DNA of 64,000 nt from Chitinophagales bacterium. GTDB lineage: Bacteria; Bacteroidota; Bacteroidia; Chitinophagales; Saprospiraceae. The DNA is taken from the NCBI GenBank assembly GCA_017303875.1, contig JAFLBP010000028.1:1-64000 (forward strand), read 5' to 3'. The notes below the pieces were generated by a model. It was not told where the DNA came from, made no database searches, and saw only the letters and a program-made list of their open reading frames with translations. The translations under genes and the position numbers were made by a program. Numbering within the stretch: position 1 is the stretch's first letter; each line of letters starts with the position of its first letter. Of this stretch, positions 35,167 to 41,922 are shown piece after piece.

Positions 35167-35868
35167 ATGAAATACCTGTTTCGATTTTCCCTGCTCCTCA
35201 ACCTGCTCCTGCTCGGCGCAGGCATTTGGGGTTTGCAGCGCCTCGGCGGCTGGCGCTACGCGATCCAGCGACTACAAGGCGACGCTGCTGGCCCTTACGA
35301 AAACCGGCTTTCGCTGTTCCGAAGTTTACCCGCGCGACCCGGCGCAGTGGTTTTTCTCGGCGACAGCCATATCGAACAGGGCGAATGGGCCGAATGGTAT
35401 CCGGACAGTATACCCGTGCTCAACCGCGGCATCGTCGGCGATTATGCCACCGGCGTACAAGCCCGGCTCGATGAAGTACTGCGCCACCAGCCGCGTAAAA
35501 TTTTCCTGCTGGTAGGGTTCAATGATCTTTTGTTTAATAAATCTCCGGAAGAAATTACGGCCACCATTTGTCAGATCACCGAAACCATCCGCAAAAAAAG
35601 CCCGCAAACTACCATTTGCTGGATTTCCCTGCCGCCAGTGAACGAACAGGTGCGCGCCTGCCCGGTCAGCAACAGCCAGATCAAAGCCCTCAATACCCTG
35701 CTGCGCCAACAAGCCTACCACTATACCGTACAATGGATAGACATCCACCCCTCCCTCTGCGACCCCAACGCACGCCTCCGCGCCGACTACACTGCCGACG
35801 GCGTACACCTCAACGGCAAAGGGTATTCGGTGATCAGTGAGCAGTTTTCAGTGAGCAGTCAGCAGTGA
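35167..35868 (+). CDS. SGNH/GDSL-family hydrolase, C-terminus inside a repeat
   Basis: 233 residues from ATG 35167, with an N-terminal hydrophobic segment (YLFRFSLLLNLLLLGAGIWGL) acting as a signal anchor. SGNH blocks are intact: VFLGDSH (nucleophile Ser, near residue 62), a Gly block in LNRGIVGD, LLVGFNDLLF (Asn) and DYTADGVHLNGKGY (catalytic Asp and His). Enzymes of this shape remove acyl groups from lipids, sugars or peptides; the substrate is not known. The last seven residues (FSVSSQQ) come from the dispersed repeat that starts at about 35831, so the original stop was probably replaced when the repeat arrived. The promoter may be the near-consensus box at 35140-35147. Confidence 0.85.
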   Translation: MKYLFRFSLLLNLLLLGAGIWGLQRLGGWRYAIQRLQGDAAGPYENRLSLFRSLPARPGAVVFLGDSHIEQGEWAEWYPDSIPVLNRGIVGDYATGVQARLDEVLRHQPRKIFLLVGFNDLLFNKSPEEITATICQITETIRKKSPQTTICWISLPPVNEQVRACPVSNSQIKALNTLLRQQAYHYTVQWIDIHPSLCDPNARLRADYTADGVHLNGKGYSVISEQFSVSSQQ

Positions 35869-36041
35869 GCAGTTATCAAGGGTGTTGTCATACTGAGCGA
35901 TAGCGAAGTATCTGGCCGGGCGTTACCTCGATGCCCGGCCGCGTGATCCCCCCGGCCAGATACTTCGCCTTCGCTCAGCATGACAACCCTGATAACTGCT
36001 GACTGACAACTGCTCACTGCTGACTGCTCACTGATAACTGA
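35831..36041. repeat. Large imperfect inverted repeat (MITE-like) with GTCATGCTGAGCG core
   Basis: Outer arms are built from repeated CAGTGAGCAGT / ACTGCTCACTGA units (35831-35875 and 35990-36041). Inner arms pair TGTTGTCATACTGAGCGA...TATCTGGCCGGG (to 35920) with CCCGGCCAGATACTTCGCC...CATGACAAC (from 35951). Total arm length is near 90 bp. A related copy is at 52977-53100. It contains the stop codon of the SGNH gene. Confidence 0.8.
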
Positions 36042-36048
36042 TTAACCC

Positions 36049-36056
36049 TATCTTTG
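36049..36056 (+). promoter_or_regulatory. -7 box for the M48/OstA-like operon
   Basis: TATCTTTG fits TAnnTTTG. It lies immediately after the repeat element and about 110 bp before the ATG at 36166. Confidence 0.5.
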
Positions 36057-36165
36057 TAGCAATTTTACTAAAGACGCGTTAAAACCCACCCGAAAACCGT
36101 AACCTGGCGTGGTTTCCTGCGTTTACTACATTCCGAACTCTGCACCTTCAAACGATATTCAAACT

Positions 36166-36993
36166 ATGTGGAAAAAAGTTCTGCTTCTTTTTGTGCTCAT
36201 GCCCGCGTTTTTTGCCTGTAGCAAAAACGTATTCACCGGGCGCAAATCCCTCAACCTCATCCCCACCTCCACCATCAACTCCCTGAGTTTTTCGGAGTAC
36301 AAAACCTTTCTTTCCCAAAACAAAACCCTCAGCAGCGGCAGCAGCGTCGACCTCGTCAAGCGCGTGGGCAACGATATTAAACTCGCCACCGAAGAGTACT
36401 ACCGCAGCCAAGGGCTTGGCAAAGAACTCCAGGGTTTCGCCTGGGAATTCAACGTCGTAGACGACCCCACCGTCAATGCCTTCTGTATGCCCGGCGGTAA
36501 GGTAGTGGTGTACACCGGCATCCTGAAAGTCACCCAAAATGAAGATGCCCTCGCCGTTGTCATGGGCCACGAAGTGGCACACGCCCTCGCAAACCACGGC
36601 AACGAACGCATGAGCCAGGGCCTCGTAGCCCAACTCGGCCTCACTTCGCTCGACCTGGCCCTCTCGCAAAAACCGGCCGAAACCCGCAACCTCATCATGA
36701 CCGCCGCCGGCGCCGGCGCACAAGTAGGCGTCATGCTGCCTTTCAGCCGCAAACACGAGTCGGAAGCCGACGAAATGGGCCTCTACCTCATGGCCATGGC
36801 CGGCTACAACCCTGCCGAAGCCGCTCCCTTCTGGGAACGCATGAACAAATCCGGCGGCAGCCGCCCCCCGGCCTTCCTCAGCACCCACCCCGACCCCACC
36901 AAACGCAGCGAACGCCTCAAGCAACTCGTTCCTAAAGCCCGTGGCTACGCCATGAAGTATCCTGCCAAAGGCAGCTCGAAATATCGCAAATAA
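36166..36993 (+). CDS. M48-family metalloprotease lipoprotein
   Basis: 275 residues from ATG 36166. The leader MWKKVLLLFVLMPAFFACSKN ends in a lipobox with Cys at residue 18, so the protein is a lipoprotein. The zinc motif HEVAHALANH lies near residues 136-145 and the third ligand in ESEADEMG near 202, with the usual fold of periplasmic M48 proteases related to LoiP, YcaL and BepA. Those enzymes degrade misfolded outer-membrane proteins; BepA acts on stalled LptD. Only 3 bp separate it from the OstA/LptA-like gene, which supports a role in quality control of LPS-export machinery (inference). The frame extending upstream of this ATG is rejected, as it would hide the lipoprotein leader. Confidence 0.9.
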   Translation: MWKKVLLLFVLMPAFFACSKNVFTGRKSLNLIPTSTINSLSFSEYKTFLSQNKTLSSGSSVDLVKRVGNDIKLATEEYYRSQGLGKELQGFAWEFNVVDDPTVNAFCMPGGKVVVYTGILKVTQNEDALAVVMGHEVAHALANHGNERMSQGLVAQLGLTSLDLALSQKPAETRNLIMTAAGAGAQVGVMLPFSRKHESEADEMGLYLMAMAGYNPAEAAPFWERMNKSGGSRPPAFLSTHPDPTKRSERLKQLVPKARGYAMKYPAKGSSKYRK

Positions 36994-36996
36994 TAC

Positions 36997-38829
36997 ATGA
37001 TCCGAATTTTATCGCAATTGGCGCTCCTGCTGATGCTCCTGTCCGCAGGAGCGCCTTTGCTCGCCCAACAACAAACAGCGGCCAATACTACCGCGCCGCA
37101 GGACACGCAAAAACTCAAAATCGAAAATGCCGTCCTGATCGAATATTTCAACAAAAACGGCCGCGAAATGCAAAAACTAAGCGGCAATGTGCGCATGCGC
37201 CAGGAAAATACCTTAGTGTACTGCGATACGGCTGTGATTGATCAGGATTTCGCCGTGCTGCGCGGCAAAGTCGTCATCGAACAAGGCGACTCCGTTAAAA
37301 TATTCTCCGATTCGGCCCATTACCGCGCCGATACCCGCATAGCCGATCTCTTCGACGAGGTGGTTTTGGTCAATGGCAAACAGGAGTTGTACACCAACCG
37401 CCTGCGCTACGACATGGCCAATAAAATTGCTACCTACACCACCGGCGCCACCATGACCAACGGTAAAAGCCAGCTCAAAAGCCGCCGGGGCTATTATTTT
37501 GTTGAGCAAAAAGACATTTTCTTTAAAGGCGATGTGCTGGTTACCGACCCCGAGTTTACCATGCGCACCGATACCATGACCTTCAACACAGAAAGTCAGT
37601 TAGTGCGTTTTGTGGCTCCCACACTCATTAGTCAGCGCAAGGGAAAAATTTACACCGAAGGCGGTTTTTACGACATTGAAAATGATTTTGCGGAATTTGA
37701 CCTCAACCCGCAATACGAACGCGAAGGCCAGCGCGGTCGCGCCCGAAAAATGCGCTATTTCGGTACCAGCAGTGAGTATACCCTCGAAGGCGATGCCACC
37801 GTGGAGGAAGGCAGCAAATTCACCGAAGCCGATGTCATCCGCTTCAATACCAATACCGAAGAAACCATCCTGCGCGGCAATGCCCACGCGCGCGACAGCG
37901 TGCGCGACATCCGCGGCGAGGAAATCCGATACAACAGCCGCAGCAAAAACTATATCCTTACCGGGCGCAGCATCATCTCCGATCCGCCCAACCTCATTGA
38001 AGCCGATTCGGTCAATTTCAACGACGAACTCGGCAACGGTGTCGCCGCAGGCAATGTCATTTTCTCTGATACGGCCTCCGATTATACCGTGCTGGCTTAC
38101 CGGATCGACTACAACCGCAAAACAAGTTTTATGCACGCTTTCGGCGCGCTCGGCGAAAAAGGCCCGGCCGGAAGACCCATGATGAAAACCCTCATCGACC
38201 GCGACACGCTCTACATGGCTGCCGATACGCTCAGCTCCTTCCGGCCCGACTCGGCTTCCGACAAACGCCTGCTGCTGGCTCACCGCGACGTGCGTATTTT
38301 CAAAAGCGACTTGCAGGCCGTCTGCGATTCGCTGTCCTTTAGTTCCGCAGATTCCATTTTCTGGTTTTATACCATTGATAAAAAGCCGCTGATCTGGTCG
38401 GATACTTCCCAGTTTTCGGGCGACACCGTGCGCATACTCCTGCGCGACAAAAAGCTCAACCGCATTTTCCTGCGGCAAAACGCCTTGGTGATCAATTCTG
38501 AAGATGAAATTTTATTCAACCAGATCAAAGGCCGCAACGTAACGGCTTTTTTCCGCGACGATCAGGTGCGGGAAATGCTGACTGAAGGCAATGCCCAGGC
38601 CCTGTATTACGCCCTCAACGACAAAGGCGCGTACATCGGCCTTAACGAAACCACCTGCGCCGAAATGCGCCTGTTTTTTGGCAACAACAAGGTGGAAAGC
38701 ATTAAATTTTACAATGAACCCATCGGGAAATTTATTCCCATGAGCAAAACCGACAAATCCGGCAAACGCCTGGACGGATTCAACTGGGATAAAACCCGAA
38801 GGCCGCGGAAGGTGGCGGATGTGTTGTGA
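36997..38829 (+). CDS. OstA/LptA-like LPS-transport protein
   Basis: 610 residues, signal peptide ending near LLAQ (residue 24). Residues about 40-200 form an OstA/LptA-type beta domain (MQKLSGNVRMRQENTLVYCD, AVLRGKVVIEQGDSVKIFSD, VVLVNGKQELYTNRLRYD), and the pattern recurs between 200 and 345 (GDATVEEGSKFTEADVIRFN, LRGNAHARDSVRDIRGEEI). This repeated parallel beta-jellyroll carries LPS across the periplasm in the Lpt system. Long OstA-like proteins of this kind are usual in Bacteroidota. The C-terminal half continues with similar strands but is less typical. It is translated right after the M48 lipoprotein, almost certainly as one operon. Confidence 0.85.
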   Translation: MIRILSQLALLLMLLSAGAPLLAQQQTAANTTAPQDTQKLKIENAVLIEYFNKNGREMQKLSGNVRMRQENTLVYCDTAVIDQDFAVLRGKVVIEQGDSVKIFSDSAHYRADTRIADLFDEVVLVNGKQELYTNRLRYDMANKIATYTTGATMTNGKSQLKSRRGYYFVEQKDIFFKGDVLVTDPEFTMRTDTMTFNTESQLVRFVAPTLISQRKGKIYTEGGFYDIENDFAEFDLNPQYEREGQRGRARKMRYFGTSSEYTLEGDATVEEGSKFTEADVIRFNTNTEETILRGNAHARDSVRDIRGEEIRYNSRSKNYILTGRSIISDPPNLIEADSVNFNDELGNGVAAGNVIFSDTASDYTVLAYRIDYNRKTSFMHAFGALGEKGPAGRPMMKTLIDRDTLYMAADTLSSFRPDSASDKRLLLAHRDVRIFKSDLQAVCDSLSFSSADSIFWFYTIDKKPLIWSDTSQFSGDTVRILLRDKKLNRIFLRQNALVINSEDEILFNQIKGRNVTAFFRDDQVREMLTEGNAQALYYALNDKGAYIGLNETTCAEMRLFFGNNKVESIKFYNEPIGKFIPMSKTDKSGKRLDGFNWDKTRRPRKVADVL

Positions 38830-38861
38830 GGTGAAGTTTCTCTTTGAGCGGAAATTACAAA

Positions 38862-39227
38862 CTACACACTCCTCAAAATCTTTTCCATTTTCCGGCCTTT
38901 CGCCAATTCATCCACCAACTTGTCCAGGTATCGGACTTGTCGGGTGAGTGGATTGTCAATTTCCTCAATCCGGTAGCCACAAATCACGCCGGTAATCAGG
39001 GGCGCATTGGCGTTCAGGGTTGCGCGCTGAAAAAAGGTTTCAAAAGTCACGTTTTCATCCATGAGTGCCTGCAACTGACTGTCGTCGAAACCCGTCAGCC
39101 AATGAATAACCTGGTGCAGCTCAGCTTTCGACCGGCCCTTGTTTTCTACTTTTGTAACGTAGTGTGGATAAACCGATGCAAAACGCATGGTTGCAATCCT
39201 ATCATGGTGTTCTTGTGTTGCTTTCAT
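38862..39227 (-). CDS. DUF2200 family protein
   Basis: 121 residues. It shows the DUF2200 pattern throughout: HDRIATMRFASVYPHYVTKV near residues 8-27, IHWLTGFDDSQLQ near 41, LITGVICGYRIEEIDNPL near 78-95 and YLDKLVDELAKGRKMEKILR at the end. The protein is small, soluble and cytoplasmic. Its biochemical role is unknown to me. Convergent with the OstA-like gene and followed on the same strand (upstream) by the XRE-pentapeptide gene, 9 bp away, so it is likely co-transcribed with that regulator. Confidence 0.9.
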   Translation of the reverse strand: MKATQEHHDRIATMRFASVYPHYVTKVENKGRSKAELHQVIHWLTGFDDSQLQALMDENVTFETFFQRATLNANAPLITGVICGYRIEEIDNPLTRQVRYLDKLVDELAKGRKMEKILRSV

Positions 39228-39236
39228 CGGATAAAC

Positions 39237-40142
39237 TTATGGAATTATGGTAATACCGCTCAGGTCGGCCCGGTTATTTTTTAAAAAAGCAAAAGTGATG
39301 CTGTCCACTTTGCAGTTTACAAACTGAACCTTTTTAAACCGCTCATTGTACTTGAAAAAGGAATTCAGCAGGGTCGCATTTTCAAATTTAACCCCATAAA
39401 ACCCGCAGTGCTCGAAATGGCAGTCTTCAAGAAGACCGGAAAATGTAATACCGCTGAGGTTAGACTTTTGGAATTTCGTAAATTTCCAGCAGACATCATT
39501 CACAACAACACGTTCTAAATTTACTTCAAGTATCTCTGCTCCTGAAAAATCTGACCCTGAAAAATCACAGGCTTCAATATTGCTTTTATAAAAAGTAGCG
39601 TCAATAAAAGAACAGTTATTAAACAGGTTATTTAAAAGATTGGAAGACTGTATCTTGCTATCCCTGATATCGGCATTTGAAAAATCACAACTATCAATAT
39701 TGTTTTTGCCAAGCATCAGCCCCGACAAATCTGCATTTCTGAATTTACAATGCTTCATATTAGAAGCACTAAACTTTTCCTTTAGATTTTTCAGTCCCGA
39801 AAAATCGGCATCACTCCAATTGCCCTCAGACATATCCCAATTCCAGTCAAATTTTTTGCCCGTTTTTGTCTGGGCCTCTGCTTGAACTGGCGCTTCCATT
39901 TTTGCAAGGTGCGGCGTGCCTACTTCCTTTTCCTCATAGGTATCAGAGAAATAATTCAGATCAACGCCGAATATTGCTGCAAGGCGGTTTAATGTGAAAA
40001 TATCCGGTACGGATTCGCCCCGCTCCCATTTACCTACGGCTTGGGGACTGATAGAAACCTGTTCTGCCAACTCGGCCTGCGAAAGGTTGATTTTCTTTCT
40101 TGCTGTGGCAATCTTGTTGCCGATGGACTTTGAATTAAGCAT
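39237..40142 (-). CDS. XRE-type regulator fused to pentapeptide repeats
   Basis: 301 residues from ATG 40142. Residues 1-65 are a Cro/CI helix-turn-helix (IATARKKINLSQAELAEQVS, ISPQAVGKWERGESVPD). After a linker, residues about 100-300 carry irregular pentapeptide-like repeats with central Leu/Phe and Asn/Asp (DADFSGLKNL, CKFRNADLSGLMLG, CDFSNADIRDSK, CDFSGSDFSGAEIL), which should form a right-handed quadrilateral helix. Pentapeptide proteins can mimic DNA or act as protein-binding scaffolds; here the DNA-binding domain suggests a transcription factor whose repeat part binds a partner (inference). It ends 9 bp before DUF2200. AT-rich compared with its neighbours. Confidence 0.8.
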   Translation of the reverse strand: MLNSKSIGNKIATARKKINLSQAELAEQVSISPQAVGKWERGESVPDIFTLNRLAAIFGVDLNYFSDTYEEKEVGTPHLAKMEAPVQAEAQTKTGKKFDWNWDMSEGNWSDADFSGLKNLKEKFSASNMKHCKFRNADLSGLMLGKNNIDSCDFSNADIRDSKIQSSNLLNNLFNNCSFIDATFYKSNIEACDFSGSDFSGAEILEVNLERVVVNDVCWKFTKFQKSNLSGITFSGLLEDCHFEHCGFYGVKFENATLLNSFFKYNERFKKVQFVNCKVDSITFAFLKNNRADLSGITIIP

Positions 40143-40301
40143 CGTTTTTTTATTTTTTGATGCCACAAAGTTATTGGTGCAACCTGGTGTGGTGCGCATA
40201 AAAACCCGCTATTACCGGTTGTTTATCCGCCACTTTCAGTTGTATTTCAACAACGAAGGGTTGTTCCGGCATTTGAACAATCCTGGACGGCCGAACAGGC
40301 G

Positions 40302-40829
40302 CTATTTTCTTGCAATCTCGTTTTTTTTGTACACGTACTCATGCCTTTTGATCCAGTTTGTTGTGCCTGTAAACTGCACCTCTTTGCGCATGACAAATGT
40401 GCTCGGGCTAATGCTGTAAATCAGCCGCAGGGTGGCCGGCTGATCATCGTTGCCATCCAAACCGGCTTCCTCCGTCACAATTTCAAGCGTGCCATTGGCC
40501 AATTTGGTTCTGGATTTAACGCGGGCTGTCCCGATAAACTGACCATCCGCCGAGAGGTGCAGGGTATCGGCGGAGTTGGCGCTCATTTCATCCGGATAAC
40601 TATTTGAAAAAATAAAGGAATTGGTTTTACCTATTCGTTTCACGGCCACATTTGCGGGCATGGTGTAGGGTTTGCCGGAGGAATAATCCAGATAGGTCAG
40701 CGAGCCTTGCCAGCTGCCAATCAGTGCGTTAAAGTCTTTTGCAGCTACTTTGGGCGTCTTTTGCGCCAGCAGCAGGGAAGAGCCAAGCAGTAGCAAAAGG
40801 AGGGTAATACCGGTTCTTAAATGCGTCAT
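40302..40829 (-). CDS. Small secreted protein, lipocalin-like or DUF1579-like by shape
   Basis: 175 residues with a signal peptide (MTHLRTGITLLLLLLGSSLLLAQ). The mature part begins with LIGSWQGSLTYLDYSSGKPY, recalling the first strand (GTWxG) of lipocalin-like and DUF1579 proteins, and continues as alternating strands (KRIGKTNSFIFSNSYPDE, LEIVTEEAGLDGNDDQPATL, FVMRKEVQFTGTTNWIKRHEY). Such proteins bind small hydrophobic ligands, but assignment here rests on shape only. It is alone on the minus strand between the XRE gene and the RAYT gene. Confidence 0.65.
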   Translation of the reverse strand: MTHLRTGITLLLLLLGSSLLLAQKTPKVAAKDFNALIGSWQGSLTYLDYSSGKPYTMPANVAVKRIGKTNSFIFSNSYPDEMSANSADTLHLSADGQFIGTARVKSRTKLANGTLEIVTEEAGLDGNDDQPATLRLIYSISPSTFVMRKEVQFTGTTNWIKRHEYVYKKNEIARK

Positions 40830-40953
40830 GTTGTATTGTTTTTTCGCTTGTTCAGCGGGTTGCCGCGCCAGGCGCTTGTATGTTTTTGGGAAAGACTACG
40901 AAATATTGGAAAGGTTGGCAATTGTGGGAAGGAATGTTTTGCTCGCGGAGGGT

Positions 40954-41724
40954 TTATGCTATGCTATGAAATTTATCTTTACCCCAGTTGGCGGGATTAT
41001 TGATAATATAATTTGTAATGCGAAGGTATTCCTGTTGGTTTCTGATGATGTGGTCGTGGTAATTAGGTTGAAAAAAATGATTGTTACGGTTGTATTTGGG
41101 TATATTTAACTTGTTTTCATCAATATAATCATCAATTTTTGTGTTCACGGCCGATTTAAAACCCGCAATGAATGATGAAATGGATTTGGGTAAACGTACC
41201 GGCGGATTTCGTTTTATGGGTAATAAATCAGGGTTGACGGATTCAATTGGGTCGGTGGCGTCGGTGGCGTCGGTGGGTAGAGACACACGGCCGTGTGTCT
41301 CTACGTTCATATCCCGGCCGTGTGTCTCTACGTTCATATCCCGGCCGTGTGTCTCTACGTTCATATCCCGGCCGTGTGTCTCTACGACGTTCATATCCCG
41401 GCCGTGTGTCTCTACGACGTTTGTATCCCCACGATGTTCATTATAAATTTCAACAATGGCATGCAAATGATTGGGCATTATTACCCATTTGTGCAAAATC
41501 AATTCATCGCGTAGTTCAAATGATTTTAACCATTCCTGTTCCACGATTTTCCCAAAATCCGATAATTCTACATGAATATCCCCATCTATATTCACCACAT
41601 TGCCCAAATTGCATTCCCGATTTTGCGTTACAATGGTCAGAAAATACAAGGCATTTTCCGAATAATCCCAATTGGGCTTTCGGTGTGAGGCAATCCGATA
41701 TTTATTTTTGAATTTTTCTGCCAT
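40954..41724 (-). CDS. REP-associated tyrosine transposase (RAYT) with in-frame ETHGR repeats
   Basis: 256 residues. Y1/HUH features are visible: MPNHLHAIVEI (HUH motif, near residue 83-93) and a C-terminal QEYLRITNYIINNP block that carries the probable catalytic Tyr. RAYTs of the IS200/IS605-like Y1 family are single-copy enzymes linked to REP palindromes. Between about residues 100 and 147 an insertion repeats VETHGRDMN five times, ending VETHGRVSLP. The DNA behind this is a 28-bp perfect palindrome plus 27/30-bp tandem units. The rest of the fold appears intact, so the protein may still be active. The insertion sits between HUH motif and the C-terminal helices, where variation may be tolerated. 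Confidence 0.85.
   Translation of the reverse strand: MAEKFKNKYRIASHRKPNWDYSENALYFLTIVTQNRECNLGNVVNIDGDIHVELSDFGKIVEQEWLKSFELRDELILHKWVIMPNHLHAIVEIYNEHRGDTNVVETHGRDMNVVETHGRDMNVETHGRDMNVETHGRDMNVETHGRVSLPTDATDATDPIESVNPDLLPIKRNPPVRLPKSISSFIAGFKSAVNTKIDDYIDENKLNIPKYNRNNHFFQPNYHDHIIRNQQEYLRITNYIINNPANWGKDKFHSIA
41277..41304. repeat. Perfect 28-bp REP-like palindrome inside the RAYT gene
   Basis: GTAGAGACACACGG (41277-41290) is followed directly by its exact reverse complement (41291-41304). It encodes VETHGRVSL in the RAYT frame. I recall similar GTAGAGAC...GTCTCTAC palindromes dispersed in Bacteroidota and cyanobacteria. Confidence 0.9.
41288..41430. repeat. Tandem repeat in RAYT, 27-bp and 30-bp units
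   Basis: The half-palindrome CCGTGTGTCTCTAC recurs at 41291, 41318, 41345, 41372 and 41402, spaced 27, 27, 27 and 30 bp. All units keep the reading frame. It contains no unique spacers. Confidence 0.9.
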
Positions 41725-41922
41725 TTATTGATTGAATTGGTTGCGACAGCATTTACCCCTACTAATAAACCATAATTCCGGCATTAATTTAAGGTCTGAA
41801 AATCAATGAATTACTATTAGAGTCTATCAATGTAAGGGAGATGCGATAACTCTTAGAACATTCTCTTAGAATGAAAAAAACGAAGATCAATTTCCGTTTT
41901 GCCGGCCATTCGGCTAGTGGAC

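Noticed and set aside
41288..41430. Possible CRISPR array
   Set aside because: Units repeat head to tail at 27-30 bp without unique spacers and lie inside an intact reading frame.
40954..41724. Complete insertion sequence around the transposase
   Set aside because: No terminal repeats, target duplication or partner gene is seen; the protein is of the single-copy RAYT type.
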